Source: Photobacterium carnosum
GTDB taxonomy: Bacteria; Pseudomonadota; Gammaproteobacteria; Enterobacterales; Vibrionaceae
DNA length: 64,000 nucleotides
Reading direction: 5' to 3'
NCBI RefSeq assembly: GCF_002849605.1
Contig: NZ_NPIB01000022.1
Coordinates: forward strand, 1 to 64,000
Under the pieces are notes generated by a model that saw nothing but the letters and a program-made list of their open reading frames with translations, was not told the DNA's origin and did no database searches. Positions 26,540 through 37,195 of this stretch are shown here, in pieces. Position 1 is the stretch's first letter. Each line of letters opens with the position of its first letter. The position numbers were made by a program, and so were the translations under genes.

Positions 26540-27460
26540 ATGTCAAGACGTTTACCCCCACTCAACTCATTGAAGGTGTTTGAAGCTGCTGCAAGGCATT
26601 TAAGTTTCACTCGTGCCGCTGAAGAACTTTTTGTTACTCAAGCCGCAGTTAGCCATCAAATTAAAGCCTTAGAAGAATTTCTTGGGTTAAAATTATTCCG
26701 TCGTCGCAACCGTTCATTGTTATTGACTGAAGAAGGACAAAGCTACTTTCTTGATATTAAAGATGTCTTTTCATCAATTTCAGATGCGACGGATAAGGTG
26801 CTTGAAAGAGGCTCTAAAGGTGCATTAACCATTAGTTTACCTCCTAGTTTTGCTATTCAATGGTTGGTTCCTAGATTAACCGACTTTAATGAGCAACACC
26901 CTGAAATAGACGTTCGTATTAAAGCTGTTGATCTTGATGAAGGTTCATTGACAGATGATGTTGATGTGGCAATTTATTATGGTCGTGGTAATTGGTCCGG
27001 CTTACGTGCTGATAAATTATATCAAGAATTTATGATGCCGGTATGTTCACCAATGTTATTGGTTGGGACGAAACCGTTACGCACTATTGAGGATTTAAAA
27101 TTACACACTTTGCTGCATGATACTTCCCGTAAAGAGTGGAAAAACTATGTTCGTCATTATGATGTGAAAGACGTTAATGTGAATCAAGGACCGATCTTTA
27201 GTCATTCGACGATGGTATTGCAGGCAGCGGCTCACGGCCAAGGTATTGCATTAGGTAATAATGTATTGGCTCAACCAGAGTTAGAAGCTGGGCGGTTAGT
27301 GTGTCCGTTTGATGAAATCATTGTCAGTAAAAATGCGTTTTATTTTGTGTGTCAGGAAAAACAAGCAGATACCGGACGTATTCAAATTTTCCGTGATTGG
27401 ATTTTAAATAAAGCTCGTAAAGAGCAAAAGGATATGCCGGATGTCATTGAAGAAGTGTGA
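26540..27460 (+). CDS. gcvA: LysR-family glycine cleavage regulator
   Basis: A 306-residue LysR-type regulator of glycine cleavage genes (E. coli GcvA 305). The winged helix-turn-helix spans about 6-65 (SFTRAAEELFVTQAAVSHQIKAL), the sensor domain about 90-295. MSRRLPPLNSLKVFEAAARH is nearly the family consensus. In E. coli GcvA activates the divergent gcvB when glycine is plentiful; the same arrangement here suggests the same circuit. The next gene overlaps its end by 20 bases. Confidence 0.95.
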   Translation: MSRRLPPLNSLKVFEAAARHLSFTRAAEELFVTQAAVSHQIKALEEFLGLKLFRRRNRSLLLTEEGQSYFLDIKDVFSSISDATDKVLERGSKGALTISLPPSFAIQWLVPRLTDFNEQHPEIDVRIKAVDLDEGSLTDDVDVAIYYGRGNWSGLRADKLYQEFMMPVCSPMLLVGTKPLRTIEDLKLHTLLHDTSRKEWKNYVRHYDVKDVNVNQGPIFSHSTMVLQAAAHGQGIALGNNVLAQPELEAGRLVCPFDEIIVSKNAFYFVCQEKQADTGRIQIFRDWILNKARKEQKDMPDVIEEV

Positions 27461-28130
27461 ATATCTGATTGATGGCCCTGATGCTGAACATGCTGTAGCG
27501 ACGTTTTTATTTGCCCATGGTGCTGGTGCTGGGATGGATCATGCATTTATGACCACCGTTGCGCAGGGATTGGCACTACATAATATTCAAGTGGTACGGT
27601 TTAATTTCCCCTATATGATTAAGCGTGCTGAAGACGGTAAAAAGCGTCCACCTGATCGTCAGCCTAAATTATTACTCGATTTTCAAAACCATATTGAACA
27701 ATTTGATAATGGTAAGTTAGTCATTGGTGGTAAATCGATGGGGGGGCGAATGGCGAGTTTGATGGTGACTGGTATTGCAGCCGACACGCCAATGGTTAGT
27801 AATTGCGCCGCAAAAGTACGCGGTGTTGCTTGTCTAGGTTTTCCGTTTCATCCGCCAGCAAAGCCTGAAAATTATCGCGGCGATCATTTAGCAATAATTA
27901 CCGTACCTACCCTTATTTTACAAGGTGAACGCGATACCTTTGGGGTGCGTAGTGAAGTTGAACAATGGCCTTTTTCTGCGCAGGTGAGTTACCAGTTTTT
28001 AGCTGATGGTGATCACGGCTTTAAACCGCGAAAAGCATCGGGTCATACTGAAGCTGAAAATATCACAATAGCAATTGAGGCATTGGCGGCTTTTATTAAA
28101 AATTGTGTTAATAGTGAAGATGCAGAGTAA
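27441..28130 (+). CDS. alpha/beta hydrolase of the KANL3/TEX30 type
   Basis: A 229-residue cytoplasmic alpha/beta hydrolase. The nucleophile elbow is GGKSMGGRMAS (Ser in GxSxG), the oxyanion strand FLFAHGAGAGMDH lies near residue 22-34, and the probable catalytic Asp and His are in LQGERDTFG and DGDHGFKPRK. The substrate is unknown. ATG at 27441 has AAGGAT nine bases upstream and lies within the end of gcvA, so the two are co-transcribed, followed by ygdD. Confidence 0.85.
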   Translation: MSLKKCEYLIDGPDAEHAVATFLFAHGAGAGMDHAFMTTVAQGLALHNIQVVRFNFPYMIKRAEDGKKRPPDRQPKLLLDFQNHIEQFDNGKLVIGGKSMGGRMASLMVTGIAADTPMVSNCAAKVRGVACLGFPFHPPAKPENYRGDHLAIITVPTLILQGERDTFGVRSEVEQWPFSAQVSYQFLADGDHGFKPRKASGHTEAENITIAIEALAAFIKNCVNSEDAE

Positions 28131-28141
28131 GGGTTGTACTA

Positions 28142-28546
28142 ATGATGGTTGAATTAACCGTTAAACAGCGTCATCAATCACGATTAATGTTAGTGTGTGC
28201 TGCATGCAGTGGTGTAGTCATGGTGGCATTGGGTGCATTTGCTGCGCATGGATTAAGTCGCATATTAACACCCCACTTACTTGATGTGTTTAAAGTTGGG
28301 GTTCAATATCAGGCATGGCATACCTTGGCATTATTAGCTTGTGGAATATTGTCACGCTTTTTGCCATCAAAAGCGTTATCATACGCGGCGCTGTTTTTTG
28401 GCCTCGGTATAATTTGTTTTAGTGGCAGTTTATATGCGTTAGCTTTAACCAGCATTAAGTGGTTTGGTCCCGTCACTCCGATGGGCGGAATATGTTTTAT
28501 TATTGGCTGGGTGATGCTTGCAATAGCCACCTGGCCTTCAGCTTGA
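28142..28546 (+). CDS. ygdD: DUF423 inner-membrane protein YgdD
   Basis: A 134-residue protein with four hydrophobic helices of the DUF423 family (E. coli YgdD, 131). [15 protein letters not shown] sequence ([14 protein letters not shown] near residue 26-39), [10 protein letters not shown] and [16 protein letters not shown] are family features. The function is unknown. It lies 11 bases after the hydrolase gene and 10 bases before rlmM, the E. coli order gcvA-ygdD-rlmM. Confidence 0.92.
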   Translation: MMVELTVKQRHQSRLMLVCAACSGVVMVALGAFAAHGLSRILTPHLLDVFKVGVQYQAWHTLALLACGILSRFLPSKALSYAALFFGLGIICFSGSLYALALTSIKWFGPVTPMGGICFIIGWVMLAIATWPSA

Positions 28547-28556
28547 GGGTTCCAAC

Positions 28557-29642
28557 GTGAATCAAGTTTTATTGTACTGTCGTCCTGGCTTTGAAAAAGA
28601 ATGTGCCGGAGAGGTTCAAGACAAAGCAAATACGCTGGAATTGTTTGGTTTCCCTCGGGCGAAAAACAATTCAGGTTATGTGTTATTTGAGTTTTACCAA
28701 GCAGGTGATGCAAATAAGTTTATTCAATTGCAGCCATTTTCGCAGTTGATTTTTGCTCGTCAAATGTTTGCAACATCAGCAATGCTAACCGGTTTGCCAA
28801 CAGAAGATCGTATTTCACCTATTCTAGAAGCAATTGGTGAAGGTTTTCCTATCTGTGGTGATTTACGCATTGAAACACCGGATACTAATGAAGCGAAAGA
28901 GCTATTAAAATTCTGTCGTAAATTTACAGTGCCATTACGTCAAGCAATGCGTAAGCGTAATATTTTATACGTTAAAGATAACCATAAAAAACCAGTGTTA
29001 CACGTGTGCTTTATTGCCCCTGGTTGTTGTTTTGTTGGCTATTCTTTCACGCAAAATAACTCACAGTTCTTTATGGGTATTCCTCGTCTTAAATTTCCAT
29101 CAGATGCGCCAAGCCGCTCAACGTTGAAATTAGAAGAAGCATTTCACGTGTTTATTCCTCGTGAAGAGTGGGATGAGCGTTTAGCGCCGGGTATGTGGAG
29201 TGTTGACTTAGGTGCCTGTCCTGGTGGTTGGACGTATCAATTAGTGAAACGTTCGATGTTTGTTCATGCGATTGATAATGGCATCATGGCGCAAAGCTTA
29301 ATGGATACTGGCCAAGTTAAATATCACGCAGTTGATGGTTTTAAATATGAGCCAGCACGTAAGAATATTACGTGGATTGTATGTGACATGATTGAAAAAC
29401 CAGCCCGCGTGGCGCACCTTATCGGTGAATGGTTAATTAAAGCATGGGCAAAAGAAGCTATTTTTAACCTTAAACTGCCAATGAAAGGCCGTTATGACGA
29501 AGTGCTACAAGATATTGAAAATCTAAAAGTACTACTGATTAAAAATGGGGTTAAGTTTAAGCTTCAGGCTAAGCATTTGTACCATGACCGTGAAGAAATT
29601 ACGGTACATATTCAACGCTTAGATAATCGCTCTGCATATTAA
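28557..29642 (+). CDS. rlmM: 23S rRNA C2498 2'-O-methyltransferase
   Basis: A 361-residue enzyme (E. coli RlmM/YgdE 366) that methylates the ribose of C2498 of 23S rRNA using S-adenosylmethionine. The N-terminal THUMP-like region starts [16 protein letters not shown]; the Rossmann methyltransferase domain has the SAM site [15 protein letters not shown] near 214-228 and IVCDMIEKP further on. Start is GTG with GAGGG upstream. It is the last gene of the gcvA transcript. Confidence 0.95.
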   Translation: MNQVLLYCRPGFEKECAGEVQDKANTLELFGFPRAKNNSGYVLFEFYQAGDANKFIQLQPFSQLIFARQMFATSAMLTGLPTEDRISPILEAIGEGFPICGDLRIETPDTNEAKELLKFCRKFTVPLRQAMRKRNILYVKDNHKKPVLHVCFIAPGCCFVGYSFTQNNSQFFMGIPRLKFPSDAPSRSTLKLEEAFHVFIPREEWDERLAPGMWSVDLGACPGGWTYQLVKRSMFVHAIDNGIMAQSLMDTGQVKYHAVDGFKYEPARKNITWIVCDMIEKPARVAHLIGEWLIKAWAKEAIFNLKLPMKGRYDEVLQDIENLKVLLIKNGVKFKLQAKHLYHDREEITVHIQRLDNRSAY

Positions 29643-29670
29643 TTTGCATGAAGTGTAACGGATTATTATT

Positions 29671-29701
29671 AACGCCATCCTTTTGAGGGTGGCGTTTTTT
29701 T
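29671..29701 (+). terminator. rlmM terminator
   Basis: AACGCCATCC and GGGTGGCGTT pair over ten bases (one G-T), followed by seven Ts. Confidence 0.88.
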
Positions 29702-29722
29702 ATGGTTGGAATTTATGCTGAA

Positions 29723-30502
29723 TTAATCTTGATTGACTTCATGGTAACGAATATCTTGTAAATTAAAGCCAAGTTCTAAATCAGTTTTTAGGCTTGCTAC
29801 CGCTTTTGATGCACGTGCTGTTTCTTCATTACCGATGATTTTTTTGTGCCATTTAGGGGCAAGATCGGTAGCCGTTAAAACTGCCTCAAGAGTGGGGTAG
29901 AGACTTAATAGTTCAACAGCAGCTTTGGGGCCAATGCCTGCAATACCCGGGATTTTACTGGAACTGATCCCTGCTAATCCCCAATAGTCAGTTAACAGCT
30001 GTGGTTTAACCCCATATTCTTTTTCAATAAATGGGCTATCAAGCCAGCGCTGCTGAAAATAATCACGAATACGTAAGGTAGGTTGCAGTAACTGACAATA
30101 CCCTTTGTCGGTTGAAACGATAGTGACTTGCTCGTGACGAGACGCAACTTTTAATGCCAAGGTTGCTACTAAATCATCCGCTTCATCACCCTCTGATAAT
30201 AATGAATCAATGCCTATTGCCATAAATGCATCTTGAATGTTATCCATACCCGTTAACAGTTCTGGCGGCATTGGTTTACGGCCTTCTTTATAATGCGGCA
30301 ATAATTCTGCTCGCCAACCACGATCATTACTATTATGGTCAAACACAGCGACAATATGGCTTGGTTCGGTACTATTAATGATTTTCTGTAATGCCTGACA
30401 ACACACCCTGGCAGTATTGTCGATATCGGGTTGCCCTGGTTGCGCTGCATGAACGCGACGAATAAGATTTAATGCATCAATAATAACAAGGTGGATAGCC
30501 AT
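29723..30502 (-). CDS. xni: flap endonuclease Xni
   Basis: A 259-residue 5'-3' exonuclease-family protein (E. coli Xni/YgdG 251), a structure-specific nuclease acting on DNA flaps. Conserved acidic residues appear in VIIDALNLIRR, EGDEADDLVATLA and VSTDKGYCQLL, and the helix-hairpin-helix is GISSSKIPGIAGIGPKAAVELL near 176-197. Like E. coli Xni it has few of the acidic metal ligands of the polymerase I exonuclease domain. It follows ppnN across a terminator. Confidence 0.93.
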   Translation of the reverse strand: MAIHLVIIDALNLIRRVHAAQPGQPDIDNTARVCCQALQKIINSTEPSHIVAVFDHNSNDRGWRAELLPHYKEGRKPMPPELLTGMDNIQDAFMAIGIDSLLSEGDEADDLVATLALKVASRHEQVTIVSTDKGYCQLLQPTLRIRDYFQQRWLDSPFIEKEYGVKPQLLTDYWGLAGISSSKIPGIAGIGPKAAVELLSLYPTLEAVLTATDLAPKWHKKIIGNEETARASKAVASLKTDLELGFNLQDIRYHEVNQD

Positions 30503-30525
30503 AAATTAATTCTATGTAGATGAAT

Positions 30526-30549
30526 AAAAGGAGCGCTTAGGCTCCTTAT
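30526..30549 (-). terminator. ppnN terminator
   Basis: On the minus strand AAGGAGC and GCTCCTT form a 7-bp stem followed by TTTATTC, between ppnN and xni. Confidence 0.7.
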
Positions 30550-30579
30550 TGTACGCAAAACTGTAATTAAATGACGATA

Positions 30580-31953
30580 TTATTTTGTTTGGTCATGAGT
30601 GTTAACGATTTCATAACAAGGCTCATATTTAGTGCCGGGTAGTTTCATTCGTTGTTGCTCTACAAAATTTTTCAATAGTTTATCCATCCGTTGCATCAGG
30701 ACTTTATCACCATCGATCTTAAATCGGCCATATTGCTCAATTTCATGAATGCCTTCTTCTTTGACATTACCTGCCACGATACCAGAGAATGCTCGACGTA
30801 AATTAGCCGCCAGTTTTTCTTTCGGTTGATCCATGTGCAAATCTAAACTCGCCATCGCTTTATGTGTTGGCGCAAATGGCATCTGGAAATCTTTAGGGAT
30901 CGTCAGAGACCAGTTAAAGCAATAAGCATCACCCGTGGCTAAGCGGTGTTCTTTTACGCGAGCCATTGATGCTTTCATTACTTGTGCCACCTCGGTGGGA
31001 TCACCAATAATAATTTGATAATGCTGGGTCGCGGCTTCACCTAATGTGTCACGAATAAAGTCATCTAGGGTACGGAAATAGGCTTCACTTTCTTTAGGGC
31101 CGGTGAGGATCAATGGTAGCGGTTGTTCTGCGTTATCGGGATGCATCAAAATCCCTAAAATATAAAGCAGCTCTTCTGCTGTACCTGCGCCACCGGGGAA
31201 AATAATGATCCCATGGCCCACTCGCACAAAGGCTTCTAATCGTTTTTCTATGTCAGGTAAAATAACCAGCTCATTGACTATCGGGTTTGGTGGCTCTGCG
31301 GCAATAATGGATGGTTCAGTTAAGCCAATAAAGCGGCTGCCAGAGTAACGTTGTTTAGCATGACCAATGGCAGCACCTTTCATTGGTCCTTCCATAGCGC
31401 CAGGTCCACACCCTGTACAAACATTGAGTTCACGCAACCCTAATTCATTACCGACTTCACGGGTATATTGGTATTCAATTGGGTTAATTGAGTGGCCACC
31501 CCAACACACGATAATATTAGGATCTTCACCTGCATGTAGGGTGCGAGCATTACGTAACAGACTAAATACAAAATCGGTAATGTGCGGGGCGCTGGCTAGG
31601 TCAATGTCATTACGACGTGCGATGTGCATATCGACATAAATAATATCGCGTAATACTGAAAACATGTGTTCTTGAATGCCACGAATAATACGACCATCAA
31701 CAAAAGCATGCTCAGGTGGATTCACCAGCTCGATTTTAATACCACGTTCACGACGTAATAAATTAATCGAAAAATCACGGTGTTTTTCAAGTAATTCTTT
31801 GGAATTATCCGTATGGCTGCCCGAGTTTAAAACTGCCAGTGAGCAGTTTCGATAGAGGCGGTATAAATCACTGGATGCGGTTGCTTTTAGGCTGTCGGCT
31901 TCTATTTGAGACAATAGGTTCATAGCGCCGATAGGGCTGATATGCGTTATCAT
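30580..31953 (-). CDS. ppnN: nucleotide 5'-monophosphate nucleosidase
   Basis: A 457-residue LOG-family nucleosidase (E. coli PpnN/YgdH 454) that splits purine and pyrimidine monophosphates into base and ribose 5-phosphate and is stimulated by (p)ppGpp in E. coli. The catalytic motif is [11 protein letters not shown] near 275-285, with [16 protein letters not shown] before it. The longer possible frame begins 29 codons earlier, but ATG at 31953 ([11 protein letters not shown]) matches the E. coli start and has GGGAGG six bases upstream, so I place the start there. Confidence 0.94.
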   Translation of the reverse strand: MITHISPIGAMNLLSQIEADSLKATASSDLYRLYRNCSLAVLNSGSHTDNSKELLEKHRDFSINLLRRERGIKIELVNPPEHAFVDGRIIRGIQEHMFSVLRDIIYVDMHIARRNDIDLASAPHITDFVFSLLRNARTLHAGEDPNIIVCWGGHSINPIEYQYTREVGNELGLRELNVCTGCGPGAMEGPMKGAAIGHAKQRYSGSRFIGLTEPSIIAAEPPNPIVNELVILPDIEKRLEAFVRVGHGIIIFPGGAGTAEELLYILGILMHPDNAEQPLPLILTGPKESEAYFRTLDDFIRDTLGEAATQHYQIIIGDPTEVAQVMKASMARVKEHRLATGDAYCFNWSLTIPKDFQMPFAPTHKAMASLDLHMDQPKEKLAANLRRAFSGIVAGNVKEEGIHEIEQYGRFKIDGDKVLMQRMDKLLKNFVEQQRMKLPGTKYEPCYEIVNTHDQTK

Positions 31954-32176
31954 AATAACCTCCCTGGTAATGATGAAACAGCATGTTCTTTTATTAATAT
32001 AAGGCAGAAGCAAGGTGTGTTCACCACAGGACTGGTGCAAAAATCAAATAAAGAACAGTAAGATAATTTGTTTTTCTTTCATTACCATACACAGTGATTT
32101 TATCTTTGACCAGTAAATGATAGTAATAATATAAGAACCTAATATCGCGATAGACACGATTGTTGAGGCGGGTTAA

Positions 32177-33724
32177 TTATTGATGAATAACAGTGTTACA
32201 ACGTTGAATTTGGCTGTGACGCAGTGTGGTTTCAATCTGGTGGATGACATCTTTAGGCGTGTCATTATTATTGAAAAATGAAGTACAAATAGACGCTGAC
32301 ATCGAAATACTCTGACCTTTAAAATGCAATGGTAATTGAGTGATTGCGGTCTGAATATCGTTCATTAATTGCTGACATTGTTGCTGATCAATATCGGTCA
32401 TTAATAATATAAAGGCGTCTTCATTAAAGCGAGCGATAAAATCGGTTGGATTTAACTGGTGGCTAATAGTTTGCGCGATAATTTTAAGTGCTTTGTCACC
32501 CGCATGGTGACCATAGTCATTATTTAACTGGGTAAAATTATCGATATCAATCAGTACTAAAAGTAATGGATTTTGATAGCGTAACCAGCGTTGATATTCG
32601 TGTTCAATACGATCATTAAACGCGCAGCGGTTATAGGTTAAGGTTAATTTATCTCGAAAAATATTTTGTTCTTGTTGGCTTAGTCGTTGACGATAACTAT
32701 ACGTTTGTTGTTGTAACTGCTGCACTTTATTATCGTTATGATTTAACTGCTCAATTAACGCTTGTTCCCGTTGCTCTAATTGGCTATTACGCTGTGCTAA
32801 TTGTTGTAATTCATACGCAATATTTTTCCATGATGAAGTAACCGCCTCTGGTGTATTAAGTTGTTGATCAATATTAGAGACAATTGTTGATATACCAGTA
32901 TTAAAATCACGTCGATGTTGATGTAAGACAGAAAAAGAACTGGCCGTTTTAGCGGTGTTTTTTTGTAATGAAGCTAAATCGCTATTAAGTATATTTAGAA
33001 ATTGTTGTGATGCATAACGTTCATTGTGAGTACCAGAGACAATAAGACGTAAAACTTGGACTAATAAAGCCAATAGTGTTTGTTGATCAACACCTTCTGC
33101 TAATTGATTGCGAATAGAAAACAGTTGCTGACCTTGATCATTGGTAAAGTCTATTTCGGTGATAATTTGTTGTAATTCAGCAACCAATTCAACACTAAAG
33201 TTGGGCTGATTATCATTAGATAGTGTGGTTTTGTTATTGGTGGCGGTTAGTAATTTTATACTGCGCTCATACAGTTCAAGTAAGCGAACTATACGCTGAT
33301 GATTATCTAATAACGTGGTTGGTTGTTGGCTAACAAGATGATCTAAATCTTGTTGTAATGACATGGGTAAATCTTGGTGTTGTCTCAGGGTATGACTGCG
33401 TTGATTAATTTGTTGCTGTAAGTGGTTATTTTGATGTTGGATCACATCAGCTTGTTGAGTAACTAGCCGTTCAACAATCGCTAGTCGAGGAATGAGTCGA
33501 CTAATATCTAAGGGTTGTTCAAGATCATGGGTTATTGATTGTAATGTGCTATCAAGGTCATTATCGAGTCCACGACAGGCAATGGTTAATCGAGTGATTA
33601 GACGTTTTAATATTACAATTTCACGCCGCGATTTTAGATTAGAATCACGGTAAGAAAGTTGAGATCTGTCTAATTGTTGCTTGAGAATACTGACTTCGGC
33701 AACAATGGCACTGATATCTGTCAT
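32177..33724 (-). CDS. coiled-coil protein with degenerate GGDEF domain
   Basis: A 515-residue soluble protein. About residues 1-335 are helical and glutamine-rich, with coiled-coil stretches (about 100-130 and 285-345). The C-terminal 160 residues are a GGDEF fold: LTLTYNRCAF, LVLIDIDNFTQLNNDYGHHAGDKALK are well kept, including the first metal Asp and the NDYGH motif. The signature loop, however, is NEDAF instead of GGDEF, losing the catalytic acidic residue, and the inhibitory site is NPTD rather than RxxD. It probably does not make c-di-GMP and may act as a receptor or scaffold (inference). It follows the gene of another degenerate GGDEF protein. Confidence 0.85.
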   Translation of the reverse strand: MTDISAIVAEVSILKQQLDRSQLSYRDSNLKSRREIVILKRLITRLTIACRGLDNDLDSTLQSITHDLEQPLDISRLIPRLAIVERLVTQQADVIQHQNNHLQQQINQRSHTLRQHQDLPMSLQQDLDHLVSQQPTTLLDNHQRIVRLLELYERSIKLLTATNNKTTLSNDNQPNFSVELVAELQQIITEIDFTNDQGQQLFSIRNQLAEGVDQQTLLALLVQVLRLIVSGTHNERYASQQFLNILNSDLASLQKNTAKTASSFSVLHQHRRDFNTGISTIVSNIDQQLNTPEAVTSSWKNIAYELQQLAQRNSQLEQREQALIEQLNHNDNKVQQLQQQTYSYRQRLSQQEQNIFRDKLTLTYNRCAFNDRIEHEYQRWLRYQNPLLLVLIDIDNFTQLNNDYGHHAGDKALKIIAQTISHQLNPTDFIARFNEDAFILLMTDIDQQQCQQLMNDIQTAITQLPLHFKGQSISMSASICTSFFNNNDTPKDVIHQIETTLRHSQIQRCNTVIHQ

Positions 33725-33856
33725 TGGTTATGCATCTGCATTAATATAATTAAAAGTCATTTAATTCATAATGTTACTTTGAACGTCGAAACATGCTACC
33801 AAAAATAGAACATAATAGTTAGTGAACTTTTACAAAGTTTTGGCGCATTTATATAT

Positions 33857-36136
33857 TTAATTGATATCTTTATTAAGATTGTGATCGTAGTTCCAAATTA
33901 TCTCATTGTTAGTCGAACTGTGTACTTTTACTAATCCTTTCTTTATTCCGTCAATACAAGAACGACGAATGTTATCGCTAACAAAACTGGCGGCAGGGGC
34001 GGCATCAATCGCGGATAAGTGAACCCAGTGGCTACCTGAATATTTATTATTGAGGCTGACGCCAGCATCAACAGTCATTAGTAAAATATCAATTAATTCG
34101 TGGTCATTAATCGCCGTATATGATCGTGGTAAAAAGGGATATTCAGCCATGCCTATTTGTAATGATTTTTCGATACCTAACGGTAAGGTATAATTATCAA
34201 TTAGCTGCTGGATTGAGTCGGCAAGCTGCTTGGGATCACAGCTCAAACGTGCATTGGGTTCAATATATAAAAACATCGCATCGGAAAAATGATAAATACG
34301 CGCGGGTTCTAATACTTGTTGTTGTAAATAATCACCAAATTCCTTTTCAGCAGCAAGCCCTTGTTGGTAACCTTTTTCCAGATAAATATTTTTTAAAAAC
34401 GAGACTTCAAATAAGGCAAAGCGTAACCGATCGCTTAACGGTTCATTAATAATTTCACCAAGGTGCCATTGTTCAAAGTTGGCACTGCTTTTTTGGAGAG
34501 AATTAGCTAAACGAGCATTAAGCATTCGTAGATTACGTAGTCCGCTACGTGGGTGAGTATAGTAATCTGTGGTTAATTTAGTGAGTTGTTGTTTTAATTG
34601 TTTATTAATGTGTTGGCGACGCCATAACAGTAAAAACATAATAACTAAGACAGCAATTAAGGATAAAGATATTTGTTGTTGTTTATATAGCGCGTTCTTA
34701 TTAATGAATTGTTCACGCTCCATTTCTTCAAGTTTAAGTGAGCGTTCCATCATTTTTTGTTGTTGCTTAAATACTTCAGTATTACTTTGGGTAGCACTTT
34801 TTTGTTTGCCAGCATACAGTTGTTCATAACGGCGTTGGCTGAGTAAAGCGTTGTAGTAATCATTCTGTTTTTCAAACGCTTTTGATAATATTGACTCGCC
34901 CATTAATTGTAAATTTGTTGCACCAATACGGCTTGCTGAAATTAAACCAGCTTGTAATGAGGTAATTGCATCATCTAATTTACCTTTTTCTAGCTCTAAC
35001 TTACCTTGTAGAATTTGGCTTTCTGCTACAATATTTTCATTGCCACTTTGCAGGGCAAGATTACGTGCCTGAACAATATATTGCTCTGTTTTAGGATAGT
35101 TATATAAATGTAAATAAACCCGTGCAATATTAAGCCGTAAACTTGCGGAACGAACATCATGTTTAAGCTGGTTTTCTTGGTCAAGCGCATTAAAGTAATG
35201 TACTAATGCAAGGTTATAGCGCCCTTGTTGTTCATAGATAGAGGCAATTAAGGTTAATGTTTTTGCTAATTGTTGAGTACGCTTATAGCGCTCAAAGTAC
35301 TCTCCCGCTTGAGTTGCATGCTCTAATGCTTTATCAAATACATGGCGTTTTTCAAACAGTAGGGCTAATTCATAATTAGCACGCGCAATTTGTGGTTGAT
35401 CTTCATTTTCAACAGCTAACCAATAACCACTTAATAAGCGGTCGAGTGCCATATCATAATGATGATGACGTAAATAATGTTGGCCTAAGGTGAGTTGATA
35501 GTTAATAGTTTCATCTTTATCGTCAAATGCGATTAAGTAACCTTTGGCTTTGATCAGGAGTTTTTCTGCTGCTTCATCTTTCCCAATACTTGATTCAATT
35601 AGGGCGCGTAGCATCAGTGATTGATATTTTAATTTTTGTAGTTGTTTAGTCAGCGTTATGGGCTGTGAATGTTTCATCTCAACGCTAAGAGCATTAAGCA
35701 TTTTTAGGGCAGTTGCACTATTACTTAAGTTAACCCAGTAAAATTTAGCTAATAAAATACGACTTTCAAAGACACTGAACATGAAATCATTAACAAATGC
35801 GATTTTTTCTGCTTTTTTAATAACATTAATTGCTTGTTCTGGGTGTTGTAATAATGATAAAGCTTGAGCTTGGAGTTGTAGGGCATTAACGGTATTAAGT
35901 GGCGTTCGTATTGATTGATCGGCCTCACCATTAAGGTGGATGCGTGATGGATCTTGAGGTTGGCTTAAACGTCTTTGCTCTAGATAGTTTTGAGTAATAA
36001 TGAGTGTTTGCTGTGGCTGATTAACTAATAAACTATATGCTTCAATAAGGGGCGGTGAGCTATAAAGTTTTGCTTGAAGATCAAATGAAGTTGTTAGTAA
36101 TACTAACCCAGAAAGAAATAGGCCGCGAAAAGTCAT
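33857..36136 (-). CDS. TPR membrane protein with vestigial GGDEF domain
   Basis: A 759-residue protein: signal peptide (about 1-22), a long periplasmic array of tetratricopeptide repeats (about 80-430, such as QGRYNLALVHYFNALDQE), a membrane helix (ISLSLIAVLVIMFLLLW, about 498-514) and a cytoplasmic C-terminal domain. That domain aligns with GGDEF folds, HPRSGLRNLRML matching the DxLTGLxNRR start and FALFEVSFLKNIYLEKGYQQG the metal/substrate strand, but the signature has become SDAMF. It is therefore a sensor-like protein with no likely cyclase activity. The ligand is unknown. Confidence 0.82.
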   Translation of the reverse strand: MTFRGLFLSGLVLLTTSFDLQAKLYSSPPLIEAYSLLVNQPQQTLIITQNYLEQRRLSQPQDPSRIHLNGEADQSIRTPLNTVNALQLQAQALSLLQHPEQAINVIKKAEKIAFVNDFMFSVFESRILLAKFYWVNLSNSATALKMLNALSVEMKHSQPITLTKQLQKLKYQSLMLRALIESSIGKDEAAEKLLIKAKGYLIAFDDKDETINYQLTLGQHYLRHHHYDMALDRLLSGYWLAVENEDQPQIARANYELALLFEKRHVFDKALEHATQAGEYFERYKRTQQLAKTLTLIASIYEQQGRYNLALVHYFNALDQENQLKHDVRSASLRLNIARVYLHLYNYPKTEQYIVQARNLALQSGNENIVAESQILQGKLELEKGKLDDAITSLQAGLISASRIGATNLQLMGESILSKAFEKQNDYYNALLSQRRYEQLYAGKQKSATQSNTEVFKQQQKMMERSLKLEEMEREQFINKNALYKQQQISLSLIAVLVIMFLLLWRRQHINKQLKQQLTKLTTDYYTHPRSGLRNLRMLNARLANSLQKSSANFEQWHLGEIINEPLSDRLRFALFEVSFLKNIYLEKGYQQGLAAEKEFGDYLQQQVLEPARIYHFSDAMFLYIEPNARLSCDPKQLADSIQQLIDNYTLPLGIEKSLQIGMAEYPFLPRSYTAINDHELIDILLMTVDAGVSLNNKYSGSHWVHLSAIDAAPAASFVSDNIRRSCIDGIKKGLVKVHSSTNNEIIWNYDHNLNKDIN

Positions 36137-36257
36137 ATAGTCTCAAAACAGCAGAATAACACACAAGATAGTGTTGATTTTACTGTGTTAAGGCATCAAG
36201 TCCAGCAAAGTAAAGGTTTTTACCGGACTTAATGTTGAATTCGTCGTTAGGATCTAA

Positions 36258-37109
36258 TTACTGACGTGCGAGACGGAAATTATCACTTGGGGTTTTACCC
36301 ATATTAGTACGATATGGATTAATATCTAAACCGCCACGACGGGTATAACGCGCATAGACTGTCAGTAATTCAGGCTGACAAAAACGCATAATGTCGTTAA
36401 AAATACGCTCAACGCATTGTTCGTGGAATTCATTGTGATTACGGAATGACACGATATAACGCAGTAATTTTTCACGATCAATACGATTACCTTTATAAGC
36501 AATACGTACACTGCCCCAATCTGGCTGATTAGTGATCAAACAGTTTGATTTTAATAAATGGCTGTGAACAATCTCTTCTACAATATCGTTGTTATCAGCA
36601 GCACCCTCAAGATATTCAGGTTTAAATACATAATCTTTAATTTCAATATCTTGATCGTCAATGCACTCACCAAAGAAATTAACAATCGGCTGCTCGTTAA
36701 AATCAGTCAGAGGTTGAATGGTGACATCAACATCTTCACCTGCGCAGCGAGACAAATCGATTTGGAGGGTATCTGCAATATCTTGCCAGTTATCAAAACG
36801 AGTTTGATTAAAGCTGTTCAGGTATAATTTAAAAGATTTTGATTCAATAAGATTTGGGCTTGTCACGGGTAAGCGAACTTCACCAATGGCAACTTGTGGT
36901 AAGCCTTTATTATTGAGCCAAGATAATTCGTATAATGTCCAAATATCATAGCCAGTAAATGGCAGTGCATCATTACTGATATTAATATCGGTACGGTTTA
37001 AGCTTCTTGGTACAGGTTGCAGTAATGATGGATCATATTGATCTTTATACTCTGTTTTTTTGCCAAGGGTTAAACCTGCTAATTCTTTAGCGTCTTTATA
37101 TTTACTCAT
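36258..37109 (-). CDS. queF: NADPH-dependent preQ0 reductase
   Basis: A 283-residue two-domain QueF (E. coli YqcD 282) that reduces 7-cyano-7-deazaguanine to preQ1 in queuosine synthesis. The tunnel-fold motif [17 protein letters not shown] (about 90-106) and [16 protein letters not shown] with the catalytic cysteine near 190 are visible, as is [11 protein letters not shown]. No preQ1 riboswitch was seen upstream. It diverges from syd, as in E. coli. Confidence 0.96.
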   Translation of the reverse strand: MSKYKDAKELAGLTLGKKTEYKDQYDPSLLQPVPRSLNRTDINISNDALPFTGYDIWTLYELSWLNNKGLPQVAIGEVRLPVTSPNLIESKSFKLYLNSFNQTRFDNWQDIADTLQIDLSRCAGEDVDVTIQPLTDFNEQPIVNFFGECIDDQDIEIKDYVFKPEYLEGAADNNDIVEEIVHSHLLKSNCLITNQPDWGSVRIAYKGNRIDREKLLRYIVSFRNHNEFHEQCVERIFNDIMRFCQPELLTVYARYTRRGGLDINPYRTNMGKTPSDNFRLARQ

Positions 37110-37195
37110 ACTGTCTATGACACTCTTGGATTAGAATAGATATCCGTCGAAACGGTTTAAACCTAAAGTTTACTTAATCTTTTATGAGGTTGCGA

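Noticed and set aside
26307..26561. 84-codon leftward frame upstream of csdA
   Set aside because: It covers the gcvB RNA and crosses the gcvA start; the bases are explained by GcvB structure.
36198..36230. AAGTCC/GGACTT hairpin with inner GTAAA/TTTAC stem after queF as a terminator
   Set aside because: The structure is plausible but no T run follows on the minus strand, so termination is not supported.
37110..37195. preQ1 riboswitch upstream of queF
   Set aside because: The short leader shows neither the preQ1-I hairpin nor its A-rich tail.
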